A DNA stretch of 64,000 nt from Nilaparvata lugens (GCF_014356525.2 NC_052511.1:51520068-51584067); one strand, 5' to 3'; shown: positions 34,366-45,717, counted from the stretch's first letter. Numbers and translations are program-made. Notes: a model not told the origin generated them from the sequence alone.

Positions 34366-34369
34366 CCGA

Positions 34370-34690
34370 TTTGTTAACTAATAAAATCCTCTTTTATTAG
34401 TCAGGAAGGGGGGCGGAAACCTCCCACACACCCCGCCCCACTTTTCACAAATAGAGGGGGATGAAATCACCACTACGCAGTTTCCCAAAATCGTTATTGA
34501 AGGTGAATCATGATCGTGGGGTGTTTTTTTAGGGGGTGGGGAGGAAGAGGATTGAGAGTTGTAAAATACTGTAAAAGTGGCGGTATCCCGATAAGGGGGT
34601 TTTTAGGGTGCTCTCCCCCAAATCCACTACCAGGGAGGGGGCATTCTCACCCCCTGGATTGTATAAAGGGGGAAATTCCACCTCAATTTT
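34370..34690. other. G/C-run-rich block
   Basis: Several runs of five or more G or C (AGGGGGGCGGAAACCTCCC; CACCCCGCCCCAC; TAGGGGGTGGGGAGG; CTACCAGGGAGGGGGC). Open frames on both strands are unconvincing. Confidence 0.5.
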
Positions 34691-36029
34691 GTATTGCACC
34701 TTGTTTTGCAACGTACAACAAACAAAGCTAGAATCAGCGGACTTTTTGTACGGTCATCGGCTTCCTATATATCGTAATAGGATGTTTGTCGATGACGTAT
34801 TTGATTGTTCAACAAGCAAAATAGGTTTTATCCGGATTGTTGTCATGTTATTGTTGAAATGAAGATTGTTCTTTGTGAGGTACATATTGCATTTTGACTT
34901 TGATATGGTTGTAAATATTTAGAAATGGGTGAGGAAGATTAAGCCAATCATGTGATTCAACATAAAGAGTTATAGAAGAATGTAATGCTATGAAATGTAT
35001 GGTTCTGGTTTTTCCAATTCAATGTATAGAACTGTATTTGGAGAAAGTTGAATTGAGAGGTTAGTTGTGGAAGTCAACTGATCATTCTATTAAATGTATG
35101 AAAACCATATATTTATGATGGACTCAATTATAAGACTGTAGTTAGAGAAACTTAAATTATAGAGAAGTTCAAAGCTTCAATTCTTGACGAATGATGATAA
35201 AGTACCAATGATAATGCATTATTCTTATTGGCTTCAGCTTTCATTATCTGTATTTATCAGAAAATTATTAGAAAATCTTATGATTCATTATAACTAATCG
35301 ATGAAAAATGAGAGACATAAGACTTCATTCAAGTAGAGTCTAAATTTGTTATGAAAGTGAAAGAATCCAGTAATCATATTTTCTCATACATGGTACTAGA
35401 AAACTTTATTAGTAGCCTACTCAGATAGCGATAGCAGCGAAAAGCCTTGGATGTAGCTAAATCTTAATATAGATGTGCGAGTCTTCAATTAAATTCTCTT
35501 CAATTCAAGATTACTTTATTGCAGAAAACATTTGCACAAATGCGTAGCATCGTCTTATATCAAACATGATAAATACAAAGTATTTACAATCAAAAAATAA
35601 AAATTCAAACACAAGCATACAAACAGCAAACAAAATACCCTCAAATTTGAAATTCGGAACCAAGTTGAAATCTCCAGATAGCCTCCTCGGTTGATAGCTC
35701 CACTTCTTTTCAAGAATCACTTCAAAAACTGTATACTGTCAACTAAGTCAGTGAAAAATACACCACATCTACACCAAAAAAATACCACCACTATACACCA
35801 CTATATCTAAATACAAATACACCACTATATCTTATTCTGTATATTTCGTCTAATTATGGAACAATTAATCGAAAAAAATCTTTGACTGTATTCAATTCAC
35901 ACTGTATATATTACAAAGACTCGTGTGATTTTAAAATGAATAAATGAATTGCTTATTATTGCCGTAAATGATAGAATTCATTGTGAATCGTCCTATCAGA
36001 GAGGAAAAAATGCAGTTAATGTAATAAAA
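34691..36029. other. no feature recognised
   Basis: AT-rich. 35500-35530 (CTCTTCAATTCAAGATTACT) may be a LINE tail in minus orientation. 35755-35830 repeats ACACCACTATA four times. Confidence 0.4.
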
Positions 36030-36120
36030 AAACACACATATATTGTCAAATTCTACAGTTTTATTTGGTACAGGACGATAATTTCTTGACCACACAAGTC
36101 ACATTTTCGAGCTGACTAAA
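36030..36120 (-). mobile_element. retroelement 3' end, second copy of 30295 type
   Basis: Colinear with 30295-30385, same orientation, roughly 75-80% alike by eye. Confidence 0.5.
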
Positions 36121-36529
36121 GTTAAAATGTTACAAAAGGTTCAAAAGTTAAACATTGAACTGTAAAATTTTACAATATTATGCGTGTTTTTGTTTCATTA
36201 TGGAACGGTTCTACAAAATTGACAGTGACTCAGTAGAATTTAGTTACTTATATTTTATCTCTGGTTCTAATATACATCAACAAAAATCCCTACAATAGTA
36301 CTTGACCTGAAGCCTTCAACTACAATAAACCTATAACTAATTAACTACACCTAAAATAATTCTAATTTTGAAAACTGACGATAAAAACTGATGCTACCCA
36401 TGATAGAAACTATATACACCTCCCAAACTACATGAACCGCTCCACCGTTATCTCTCAATAATTCTAATCAGCCACCACACGTTCTTTTTTCTACCACGAT
36501 GCTGGTCCAATTTTTCTCTCAACTGGTCA

Positions 36530-36760
36530 TTCAACTCGGAGAGAAAGAGAAAAAGAATGAGGGGGTGTTAGAGAGTGATTGAGATCGAGAGAGAGAAAGA
36601 GAATGAGTGAGAGTAAATGATAGAGAGAGGTCAGGGCGTATCAATCAGGCTCAAGTTGTTTTCGAGTGACGTCACAATATGGCCGACAACTGATGTCTGG
36701 TTGATGATGAAGATGATGATGGTTGTGTTCACCGCGGCTTATTATGATGTCATAAAAGAT
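36530..36760. other. GAGA tract and CRE palindrome
   Basis: A GAGAGAGAAAGAGAATGAG tract (36536-36630) is followed by TGACGTCA at 36667-36674 and ATGGCCGACAACTGATG. GAGA-type repeats and a CRE can mark insect promoters, but no exon follows. Confidence 0.3.
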
Positions 36761-36947
36761 CGCTCCTCCCGCAAATTTCTGAGTTTGATTATTTGTCTCT
36801 TTTCATTTTCATTCTATCACTTTCATTCGACATCCATTATAATTCATAGTCTGGATCTGCTTATTTTGAAAGCAGTTCCATTCTTATCGTGACTTCTGTT
36901 TGTAACAGTTTTTATGTTACAAAGATTTGTCATGTCACATTATTACA

Positions 36948-37799
36948 AATATCGGGGCACCGAGCTTCACTCGTTATTTATTTATTATTGATAAACAGAA
37001 CTCAATTCTTTAAAATGATTGGGGAAGGACTAACAGGCACAACCCAAAACTGTTTCTTCCCCGAATTTTTATTTATACACTATAAGGGCCGTTTGCACAG
37101 TGACCGTTTAAACCAAATTTCATTTTAAACTGGATTAAATCCGTATAAAGTCCAGTTTGTTATAATGTGTTTCATTTTGAGTTTAAGCAACCAGCTTATC
37201 AAATTCCGTTTAAGCTTTGACTGTGCAAACGGCCCTAAATATTCCAAAAAGTAGGTTATGTTCCATACACTTGAATTCAGGTCAAATTTTCAGTCCAAAT
37301 ATTTGAAAACATAAAAGTTCCAATTTAGATTGTTTACATACCGAATTGGATCACAAAATAACACTCACTAATCACTTAGAACTATTGTAAAATAACGATT
37401 AACTTTGAATATTATGATATATACCATCTCATGTCCACAAATCAGATTATTTTGATCGAGTGAATTAAAATTTCTAGATTTTTCGCGAGATACGGTAAGC
37501 TAATTGATTACACAGCTGATCTCCCACACAGGCACTCGCATCTTCTGTTATCGACAGACGACGAAATTATCATCTGTTTTTCTAAGGATGAATTATCCTT
37601 TTCTTGTACTTCAGCGAGTTTTCCCAGGGATGAGACCTAGTGCAATCGAATTTTTATATCATAAACCTACTACTATATTCCAAATTTCGTGAAAATCGTT
37701 AGAGCCCTTTTCGAGATCCGTTTAACATAAATAACCAGATATAAATATAAATAACCAGATATAAAAATACAGAAATTGCTCGTTTAATATATAATAGGA
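36948..37799 (-). mobile_element. RC3 Helitron-like element carrying a MITE
   Basis: The minus strand begins A|TCCTATTATATATTAAACGA and ends GAGTGAAGCTCGGTGCCCCG, ATATT. An LT tail lies inside the 3' hairpin. It is interrupted at 37086-37235 by a PIF-like MITE; without it the element is about 702 bp, close to 15764-16480. Confidence 0.85.
37086..37235. mobile_element. PIF/Harbinger-like MITE with TAA duplication
   Basis: 150 bp, ends GGGCCGTTTGCACAGTGACC and TGACTGTGCAAACGGCCC, flanked by TAA on both sides (37083-37085, 37236-37238). The RC3 copy at 38917-40313 shows the undisturbed site (ACACTATAAATATTCC read on this strand). A 3-bp TWA duplication is typical of PIF/Harbinger. Confidence 0.92.
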
Positions 37800-37801
37800 T
37801 T

Positions 37802-37905
37802 CACAGTATTGAACCAGAGAGAACTACTATAATAGTATAAAAACTACTATAAACTGCAATAGTATAAACTATAATATAAAAACTACTATAAACAACTTCT
37901 GTATT
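37802..37905. repeat. ACTACTATAA short tandem repeats
   Basis: AACTACTATAA and TAGTATAAA strings alternate five to six times. Confidence 0.75.
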
Positions 37906-38334
37906 CTGTGATAGAACCTTGCATGGTTTTTCTCCTATAAATGATTAGGTCCTATCATAATCTAATGGTTTTCTCCTATCATAGGCCACAGACATAGGCC
38001 TGTGATATAAGCCTGTATATTTAGACAATGCATAGGCGTACACTACTCATCATGAAGAGAAGTGATAAGAATTAGAATTATGAAGAGAAAAGGACTTATC
38101 AAATCATTTGTGATTATACTCACAGTCTGGTTGCAGGGTATCATAGGAGAGATGTGAATCAAAGTCAACTCACCTGTAACATAAAAAATACATTTATTAG
38201 TAAATATGTTCACTGGAAAATACAATCATAGAATAGAATGACTTAATTGAATAGACTTAAAATGTTGTCAAAAATCCAATTAATCATTAAAAAATAATAA
38301 TTAAAATTAATTAGACAAAAATAGAATGACTTGT
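37906..38334. other. no feature recognised
   Basis: Unassigned; CATAGGCCTGTGATATAAGC-like text repeats locally near 37985-38010. Confidence 0.4.
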
Positions 38335-38460
38335 TTATTTTTGTTGACGTGGCGAAGTTCGGACAATAATGTCCACTCTACCACTTAACCACGTCGTTAG
38401 CAAACAATACAATACAAAACTCATCAGAGAATACAGTTAGAAAACTTGAATCGTATTAAT
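38335..38460 (-). mobile_element. LINE 3' end, CTTCGCCACGTC type
   Basis: Minus-strand reading: GTGGTAGAGTGGACATTATT, GTCCGAACTTCGCCACGTCA, then an A-rich end. Same family as 57007-57115. Confidence 0.55.
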
Positions 38461-38916
38461 TCAAATAGTTGATGAACAGTTGAACACCAAGGTTATGAAT
38501 GAATCAGACTGGACATAGTTTATAACTCCATGATTGATGTGTCCTTGAAAATGCAGATGCATGCAGCACAAATTCTTGTTTAAGACAGAAGAAAGCCATC
38601 TTCAACGTTTTCAATTTGATAGGAAGGAAGCCATATTCACATTTATTGATATAGGCAGATGTGAGAGAGGCTCGGAAACCTGTAATATTTTATCACAGCT
38701 ACTCAATTTTGCAGTAATAAATCATTTTACAGTAACTCATTTTCACAGTAGCACAATTTTGCACAATTTGTTCATTTAGTCTATGACTTTATCTATTACA
38801 ATATTACATACACAAGTCATATCAAGGCAACGAGGCATTTCAACTATGTCAAATAGAATTACAAGAGAACATTATACTTTTAATAACCTCACGCTTGAGC
38901 TTTAAGCTCTATAAAA
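38461..38916. other. no feature recognised
   Basis: Unassigned AT-rich spacer; the frame 38561-38779 shows no motif. Confidence 0.4.
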
Positions 38917-40313
38917 TCCTATTATATTAAGCGAGCAATTTCTGTATATCTGTTTATAATTTTCTATTGTTCTATTTTTACTTTCCTTGCCCTATTACCA
39001 TAGATAAGAAAAGTATTGCTTTCCGAAAAAAATTAAGGTACCCCAATTTCTAAATTTCTATACGAGTCAAGGTCCCCTGAGTCAAAAAAGTGGTTTTTGG
39101 GTATTGGTCTGTATGTGTGTGTATGAGTGTATGTGTGTCTGTGTACACGATATCTCATCTCCCAATTAATGGAATGACTCGAAAATTGGAACTTATGGTC
39201 CTTACACTATAGGGATCCGACACGAACATTCTCGATCAAATACAATTCAAGATGGCGGCTGAAATGGCGAAAATGTTGTCAAAAACTGGGGTTTTCGCGA
39301 TTTTCTTGAAAACGGCTCCAACGATTTTGATCAAATTCATACCTAGAAAAGTCATTGATAAGCTTTATCAACTGCCATACGTCCCATATCTGAAAAAATT
39401 TCAGGAGCACTGCACCATCTATGCAAAGTTTGATTTTAGAATCAGAATTATCAGGCTTCAGATACAAATTAAACAAAAAATTACAAGTCGAAGAGATTGA
39501 GTTTGAAAACTCTACAATTAATGTTCAGTAACATTTTCATCTAAAATTTAAAATAAGCTCGAAATTCGAGAAAATTCGAGACTGTGTGTGTCTGCAGCGT
39601 TATTGTCATGTCACCAGCTGGCTATCGTCATAACACTATCGTCAGTTGATCAATTTTCATAACGGCAAGGAAAGTTGTGTGAGTGCAACACACCAGATTT
39701 TTATATCTGGTTATATATGTTCAACGGATCTCGAAAACGGCTCCAACGATTTTCACGAAATTTGGAATATAGTAGGTTTATGATATCTAAATTCGATCGC
39801 ACTAGGTCTCATCCCTGGTAAAACTCGCTGAAAGACATAAAAAGTTTAATTCATCCTTGGAAAAACAGATGATAATTTCGTCGTCTGTCGATAACAGAAC
39901 ATGCGTGTGCCTGTGTGGGAGATCAGCTGTGTAATCACTTAGCTTAACGTATCTCGCGAGAAATCTAGATATTTTAATTGTCTCGATCAAAATACAGTAA
40001 TCTGATTTGTTGACATGAGATGGTATACACCATAATATTCAAAGTTAATCATTATTTTTCAGTTCTAAGTGATTAGTGAGTGTTATTTTGTTATTCAATT
40101 TGATATGTAAACAATCTAAATTAGAACTTTTATGCTTTCAAATATTTGGACTGAAAATTTCACCTGAATTCAAGTGTATGGAACATAACCTACTTTTTGG
40201 AATATTTATAGTGTATAAATCAAAATAAAAACAGTCCTTCCCCAATCATTTTAAAGAATTGAGTTCTGTCTATCAATAAATAAATAACGAGCAAAGCTCA
40301 GTGCCCCGATATT
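38917..40313 (+). mobile_element. RC3 Helitron-like element, split by element X
   Basis: The 5' end A|TCCTATTATATTAAGCGAG is followed after about 60 bp by element X (38980-39696) and resumes at TATATCTGGTTATATATG. The 3' end is GAGCAAAGCTCAGTGCCCCG then ATATT. Without the insertion it is about 680 bp. Confidence 0.85.
38980..39696 (+). mobile_element. element X, copy 2 (717 bp)
   Basis: Colinear with 10862-11753 but without the TG expansion. Flanks both read ATTTTT (38974-38979 and 39697-39702). It contains an 82-codon frame starting ATGGCGGCTGAAATGGCG (39252-39500) that is intact here and broken in copy 1, so I do not call it a gene. Confidence 0.8.
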
Positions 40314-40344
40314 AATAGAAATAAATATATGATTCTATAATCTA

Positions 40345-40693
40345 TGTAATTTATTCAAATTCAAATTCAACTTTATCAAGCCAAAACACTTTACAACTGG
40401 CCATGTCAACAGGTATTGAAAAATACATGAAATAAATAAATAAATAGAATAAAAGAAGCTTACAAAAATATTGCACGTCACATAAATTATAACATTCTTC
40501 TACACTTTACATACAAAAAATAACTGTAATTTTACAGTTGAACAAATTATAACACCCTATCATTTGAAATCTCTTCAACACTATAATATGCCTTGTCAAC
40601 CAGAAATGCATACAAATCTCTCTTAAAATTAGGCCTACTTGACTTTGACAAATTTTTAGGCAGCTTGCTGAAAAGTTGCAAGCCATAAACAAT
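40345..40693 (-). pseudogene. LINE 3' end with RT C-terminus
   Basis: Minus-strand frame from about 40693 to a stop at 40547 reads YGLQLFSKLPKNLSKSS, RPNFKRDLYAFLVDKAYYSV, EEISNDRVL. This is the usual C-terminal signature of Jockey/CR1-like reverse transcriptases (LFxKLP...FKxxLxxFLxxKAYYSVxE). A stop codon lies upstream (CRT, stop, LFPIV). A ~200-bp 3' UTR ends in a short (AATTTG)n-type tail at about 40353. The frame called on this strand in another register is spurious. Confidence 0.8.
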
Positions 40694-41200
40694 CGGAAAC
40701 AATTATGTCCTACAACAGTGAAGAAGTGATACATACAATGTACTTTCCACTTTGACCATCGTGTACTTTTGACTACACTACAATGGTTATTTCAAAAGTC
40801 GATATTATACCCAATGGTACTTTATACTTTGTACATTAATGTATTTCATACAGTTTACTTGAAACTGGTCCATTCCAATTTTATGTTTTATTTTCAATTT
40901 GTCACAAATGTTACTTTGTGCTGTATTGTAAGTAACGACTCTTTGTACTCAATTATTGTTAAAACAAGGAAATAGCTGTAACAACGTCCTTTCCTATGTA
41001 AGACACCTGTACCCTAGCAATAACACTGATTGGGGCAAACAGGTGCAAACGTTTGCGTTAATAGTTTCTGGAAAAATCAGTGAAAAAGAAACAGTTATAC
41101 TAAAATCAAGATTTCAAACCTGCAGGAACATGAATTTACTCATCCGTTATTAGAAGTGTGAGTCATCTAGTTTCCATGATCTTATCATACTTTCTTTCTA
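40694..41200. other. no feature recognised
   Basis: May include more of the upstream LINE on the minus strand, but I could not carry the reading frame further. The plus-strand frames are not recognisable. Confidence 0.35.
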
Positions 41201-41684
41201 TCTCTATATATAAAAATGAATGTCTGTTTGTGTGCTAGTTTGTTTGTTAGTTTGTTCCCTATAAACTCGAAAACTACGCTTGAAACTTTGGGAATATGTT
41301 GTGTGAATATTGGGGATGGTTTCTGACCAGAAATTAAAGGGGGATAATAATAATATTATATATTAATCCATTTTACAAACCTATGTTTTCGAAATTGTCG
41401 GCCGAGCGGCTAACGTAGAACGGGAAGATAATCATGATTCAAGATCATGTTGTGACAACTATGATTTATCATAAATGAACTTACCAGCTGTAATAAACAC
41501 GTCACTATGTGATTAAATTGTTCACTGGTATTAAAACGGTAGTTTTAAGCACATAGGAAGTCCGTATTGAGATGTATATAGAAATATTGATTGTCAGATA
41601 AATTTCATGATTCACCAAATAAAGTCAAGTGTGACATGAGATACATTGACTTTTTGGCGGTACGAAGTTCGCCGGGTAAGCTAC
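41201..41684 (+). mobile_element. non-autonomous Helitron, second family
   Basis: The 5' end is A|TCTCTATATATAAAAATGAA then TGTCTGTTTGTGTG, a widespread insect Helitron start. The 3' end has the hairpin GGCGGTACGAAGTTCGCC, then GGGTAAGCTAC|T, where CTAC probably replaces the usual CTAG. 484 bp with no open frame. Confidence 0.85.
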
Positions 41685-42387
41685 TTACATATATTTATAT
41701 CTTATTTTCATCACACTTTATTATGTTTGAACTTTTTTTAGTATTTGTTACTCACAAAATTATTGAGTACTTGATGAGGTCTGAGAAACCTGATTAGATA
41801 GTATTCGAGGACTTGACACTCCAATAAATTGAGGATTATTCAAATTTGATGATCCAGCATTCTTAATTCAACTTGGATGATACATAATACTATCATCTAA
41901 TTCTGCACCCTTTATTTCTAAACTTGTTATTTCAACAGCATTGAGCTCTATAGTGGGATGCTATACGATAGTTTAAGGAAATTAATGCAAGTATATAAAG
42001 AACTTTTTCCATATTGTAAATGTTTTTCTCATGTTTAATAAATTACCTCTGACATGGGTTACATGACAGAGAAAAAATAAAATAAATATTACTGTTGTGT
42101 TCAGCCTGATTTTTCTATATAATCAATTTCCGTGATTGTACAAATGAAATGAAGGGAACTATTCAAAGGTCAACATACAATCAGCCTAAAATGTGCAAAA
42201 TACAGAATATGTTCATTACGAACATACAAACAACCTTCAAGAACCCGGTTGTTTGGCGAAGAAGCACAGCAAAGAAAGTGGTCCACTGAGGTAATGTGGA
42301 AGAGATGTTAAGATGGAAGAAAAATGAATTGAGATTATAACATACTAACAATTGCATCTGATGCTTTCAAGCACAAGGAGCGGTCAG
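41685..42387. other. no feature recognised
   Basis: Unassigned AT-rich DNA. Confidence 0.4.
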
Positions 42388-42424
42388 GAGTTCCGAGTTC
42401 CGAGTTCCAGAGTTCCGAGTTCTT
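42388..42424. repeat. GAGTTCC heptamer repeat
   Basis: Five units of GAGTTCC/GAGTTCCA. Confidence 0.9.
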
Positions 42425-43308
42425 GAAAGGATCCATATCATCCTAATCTATATGCATATCTACAGAGTGATTCACATGAGATGTAACAATAGGTAACTTG
42501 TTAACCGTTCATTTTACAGAGAACTTTAAATGTGCAACTTCCCTTCTTTTCTTGTGACATTTTACGACATGCCATTTTAAATTGAAAATTTGGCCACCGT
42601 CTTCCAAAATGAAGGACAACTTTTTTTTGGAATAACAACCCCCATTTTTTATGATATTTTTGGATTCTACATAGAATTCTGAGACATTTTTACTATTGTC
42701 TTTTTTTATAAACTCAACGGTTTACGAGCTGGACGGCATTTTTGTATTATTATCATGAAGCCAATAAAATAGTGTTTTTCAATGATTAACCACCGGTATT
42801 TCAAAAACCATTAATCCGACAGCCAACTTCGAATAGGGAACTTGCCTTCTTTTTTTGTGAAAATTTACGACATGCCATTTAAAATTGAAAATTTGGCCGC
42901 CATCTTCTAAAATGGAGAAAAATTTTATTTATTTAAATGGCAACCCCCATTTTTCATGAAATGTTTCCATTTTTTTCGATTTATTTTTTCACATATCTGC
43001 ATCATCTTTTTATCTTCTACTTATACATATTTCAACGGAATCATTTAAAGGAAGGGCGGTCAGCGATCAAAGTGCATTTGGGGTGATTTACATTAGATGT
43101 TACAATAGGTAACTTGTTAACCGTTCATTTACACAGAAATTAAATGTGCAACTTCCCTTTTTTGTGACATTTTACGACATGACATTTCAAATTGAAAATT
43201 TGGCCGCCATCTTCCAAAATGAAGGACAACTTTTTTTAAAATAGCAACCCCCATCTTCATGATATTTTTGGATTCTACATAGAATTCTAAGACATTTTTA
43301 CTATTTTC

Positions 43309-43564
43309 TTCCTTCCCCCCATTTCACCCTTCCCTTTTTCCTCATTACTTCTCTTCTCTTCTTTGCCTGCCTATTACATGGGAAACCATAGTTGGCAAGG
43401 TATATTCCTCTCTTTTTTCTCTTCTCCAACACACCCAACCACAAATCCCATGTTTTTTTTTATATTTGTAACATTTCATTGTGTTTTATTTGTTTCGTAA
43501 TTCTTTGTAATTTTGTTTTGTCTTGTTTTGTGTGTTTTTAATAAATTGAATTGAAATTGAATTA
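43309..43564 (+). mobile_element. retroelement inserted in the repeat
   Basis: A 256-bp insertion interrupts the second long repeat unit: sequence before (ACATTTTTACTATT) and after (GTCTTTTTTATAAAC) is continuous in the first unit near 42700. It ends TTTTTAATAAATTGAATTGA plus a pentanucleotide tail, so it is a 5'-truncated LINE or a SINE. Tail type matches 2450-2690. Confidence 0.75.
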
Positions 43565-43699
43565 TTGTCTTTTTTATAAACCCAACGGTTTACGAGCTGG
43601 AAGGCATTTTTGTATTATTATCATGGAGCCAATAAAATAGTGTTTTTCAATGACTAACCACGGTATATCAAAAACCATTAATCTGACAGTCAACTTTAA

Positions 43700-43847
43700 A
43701 TGGAGAACTTATTTTTTTGTGAATTTTACGACATGCTATTTTATATTGAAAATTTATTTTTTTGTGAAATTTTACGACATGCTATTTTATATTGAAAATT
43801 TATTTTTTTGTGAAATTTTACGACATGCTATTTTATATTGAAAATTT
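43700..43847. repeat. 46-bp tandem repeat
   Basis: TTTTACGACATGCTATTTTA recurs every 46 bp, the last two units being identical, and is cut by the gap. Confidence 0.9.
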
Positions 43848-43947
43848 NNNNNNNNNNNNNNNNNNNNNNNNNNNNNNNNNNNNNNNNNNNNNNNNNNNNN
43901 NNNNNNNNNNNNNNNNNNNNNNNNNNNNNNNNNNNNNNNNNNNNNNN
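43848..43947. other. assembly gap (100 N)
   Basis: Exactly 100 N, a conventional placeholder. The real length is unknown. An open frame drawn across it is meaningless. Confidence 0.99.
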
Positions 43948-44077
43948 CAAATTTCATGATAATCAAATTCTATTACCGCGTTTCGCCGTAAATGCGGAAC
44001 TTATGAACATAAATATAAACATAAAGAGAAATGCAAAACCGTCGCCTTGAATCTTAGACCTCACTTCGCTCGGTCAA
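43948..44077. mobile_element. RC9 end, partial copy
   Basis: AAATTTCATGATAATC..., ATTACCGCGTTTCGCCGTAA, ending CTTAGACCTCACTTCGCTCG then GTCAA|T, as in 60104-60436. The rest is lost in the gap. Confidence 0.75.
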
Positions 44078-44457
44078 TTATGTTGTTACTATGGGTATTC
44101 AATTTCACTACGCGCCAAACCTGCAAACCCCGTAGAAATCAATCAGAACTAATGTGCAGTTACATCATGTGTCAAATTTGTATACAATGTTGGAAGTAAA
44201 CAACTGATGTTACAAAATGAAGTGAGATACCACTCCTTAATGGAATCCTAGAAGCCTTGTTTGTTTCCAATGCGCGGTGGCAACATTGCCACAACATCAA
44301 TCTCGGTGTTCAGCTTTGGAATTGATGAATGTTGAACACAAGCTGCTCGGAAAGATGGAATTGTTATGAATGTTCTCTTCGGCCGGCGGGGTAAGAAAGA
44401 TGTTGCAGGATCGAAGATGGAAAAATGCGAATGTGGCAAAAGTGGAGAGTGGTTTGT
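44078..44457. other. no feature recognised
   Basis: Slightly higher GC; a 63-codon minus-strand frame (44248-44439) shows no motif. Confidence 0.35.
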
Positions 44458-44474
44458 GGGGGGGGGGGGGGGGG
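44458..44474 (+). repeat. run of 17 G
   Basis: An uninterrupted poly(G) followed by CTTTTAAGAGGGTTAGGGG. Could form a G-quadruplex; run length in assemblies is often inexact. Confidence 0.9.
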
Positions 44475-44949
44475 CTTTTAAGAGGGTTAGGGGAGAGACA
44501 TGAAGGGGGTACAGGGTGATTTTCGTCGAGGGGTCAGCAGGCGCCAGGGGTGTCTAGCTTTTTCTCATCCCCTGAGATATTTTTCTGATTTTTCCAACCC
44601 ACAACCACCCTTAGTCATCTTGCACTAACGTTTTGGGTCTGAGTTTCTAGTCTCTGTGATTCATTGTTTCAATTTGAAACTCTAGTTACTGTAAATTGAT
44701 ATTCTGTCACTATCTTGATGATTCTTTTCCAATAATGACTCGCGGTAGTGTGATGCATATTTCCTGAAACGGAGAGAGATATTCGATACTTATAATGATT
44801 AATTAATCTCTGTTGCATATCCATACTTTTTCACTATTAAAATTAAACTTGAATTTGATAATAGCATTTAGATCAATTAATAATAGCATTTATGATGATC
44901 GAATAAAGATTATCCAGTTAGAAGAATGATATTCTCCTCATCTTCAACT
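44475..44949. other. no feature recognised
   Basis: Unassigned; moderate GC until 44580, then AT-rich. Confidence 0.4.
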
Positions 44950-45330
44950 TATCAAAAGTATTTTTTCAATTAAAAAAATTATTCTTGTGTGTTTATGAAT
45001 TCTGAATTGTAAATTAAGGTGCGTACAGATACACGCGCCGCGAATATGAGCTTCATTTTTAATCAGCTGACTATATTTGTATTTTGACAGAAACGGTAAT
45101 ATACAGATATGAAAAGCTGGCATCGGCTGATTAAAAGTGGATTGCTCATGTTCGCGGCGCGTATATCTGTACGCACCTTTAGATTGTGTAGCCTAATGTT
45201 GAAGTGACACATAACCTAGCTACATTTGGACTGTTTTATGAATTAGAATTGGAACCGTTTTGGGCGTAAGCCTGTGGTACTCTTCTGGAAGTTGTTTACA
45301 GTAATTCTGAATGATTAAATAAATAGATAC
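44950..45330 (+). mobile_element. LT-tailed repeat with MITE inside
   Basis: Sequence before and after the MITE at 45017-45178 matches 55243-55525 (GTGTGTTTATGAATTCTGAA; TACATTTGGACTGTTTTATG; TTAGAATTGGAACCGTTTTG; GATTAAATAAATAGATA). Ends with the LT palindrome and an A-rich tail, so it is a truncated retroelement. Confidence 0.75.
45017..45178. mobile_element. PIF-like MITE, TTA-flanked (162 bp)
   Basis: Ends AGGTGCGTACAGATACACGC and GCGTATATCTGTACGCACCT, with TTA on both sides (45014-45016 and 45179-45181). The second copy of the host repeat (55243-55525) lacks it. A half copy lies at 19476-19568. Confidence 0.9.
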
Positions 45331-45717
45331 ACTTCGTAACAAGGATTAGAATTTGATCTGTTCCAACTCATAATCACCTATATCATATTGATTTAAAAAT
45401 TATTCTTGAACTGAAATCATCATTGTCAGAATATGAATAATCATATATTGAAGTGCATTAGTCTAATATATTGACTTATTAAACACAAAATAATTAATAA
45501 TACGCACAAAAAAACTAACAAAACCTACTCTAGAACATGGTACGCCATAGTGGAGTAGGTCAATTTCCACACAGAAAAAACTAAACAAGTAAGGACACAT
45601 TATAAGAATTTTTGTAACTAACTATTTGTGTGTAATATTGTAATTTATCTAATATTTTGTGTAATTGATGTTGTAGTTTTACTTTTTTTGGGAAATAAAC
45701 ATTTATTTATATTAAAG
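45331..45717. other. no feature recognised
   Basis: AT-rich; 45640-45715 (GGGAAATAAACATTTATTTA) may be an A-rich retroelement tail. Confidence 0.4.

Larger units (their letters stand above)
42465..43847. repeat. long-period degenerate repeat running into the gap
   Basis: GTAACTTGTTAACCGTTCAT and the text after it occurs near 42495 and again near 43110 (about 614 bp apart). Within each period TTTTACGACATGCCATTTTA and AATTTGGCCGCCATCTTC-like blocks recur at shorter spacing. The last ~150 bp before the gap is a 46-bp tandem repeat (about three units). Such structure explains why assembly failed here. Confidence 0.75.

Noticed and set aside
39252..39500. 82-codon frame in element X
   Set aside because: Two in-frame stops in the other copy; no known domain.
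43838..44050. 70-codon frame crossing the gap
   Set aside because: Half of it is translated from N.
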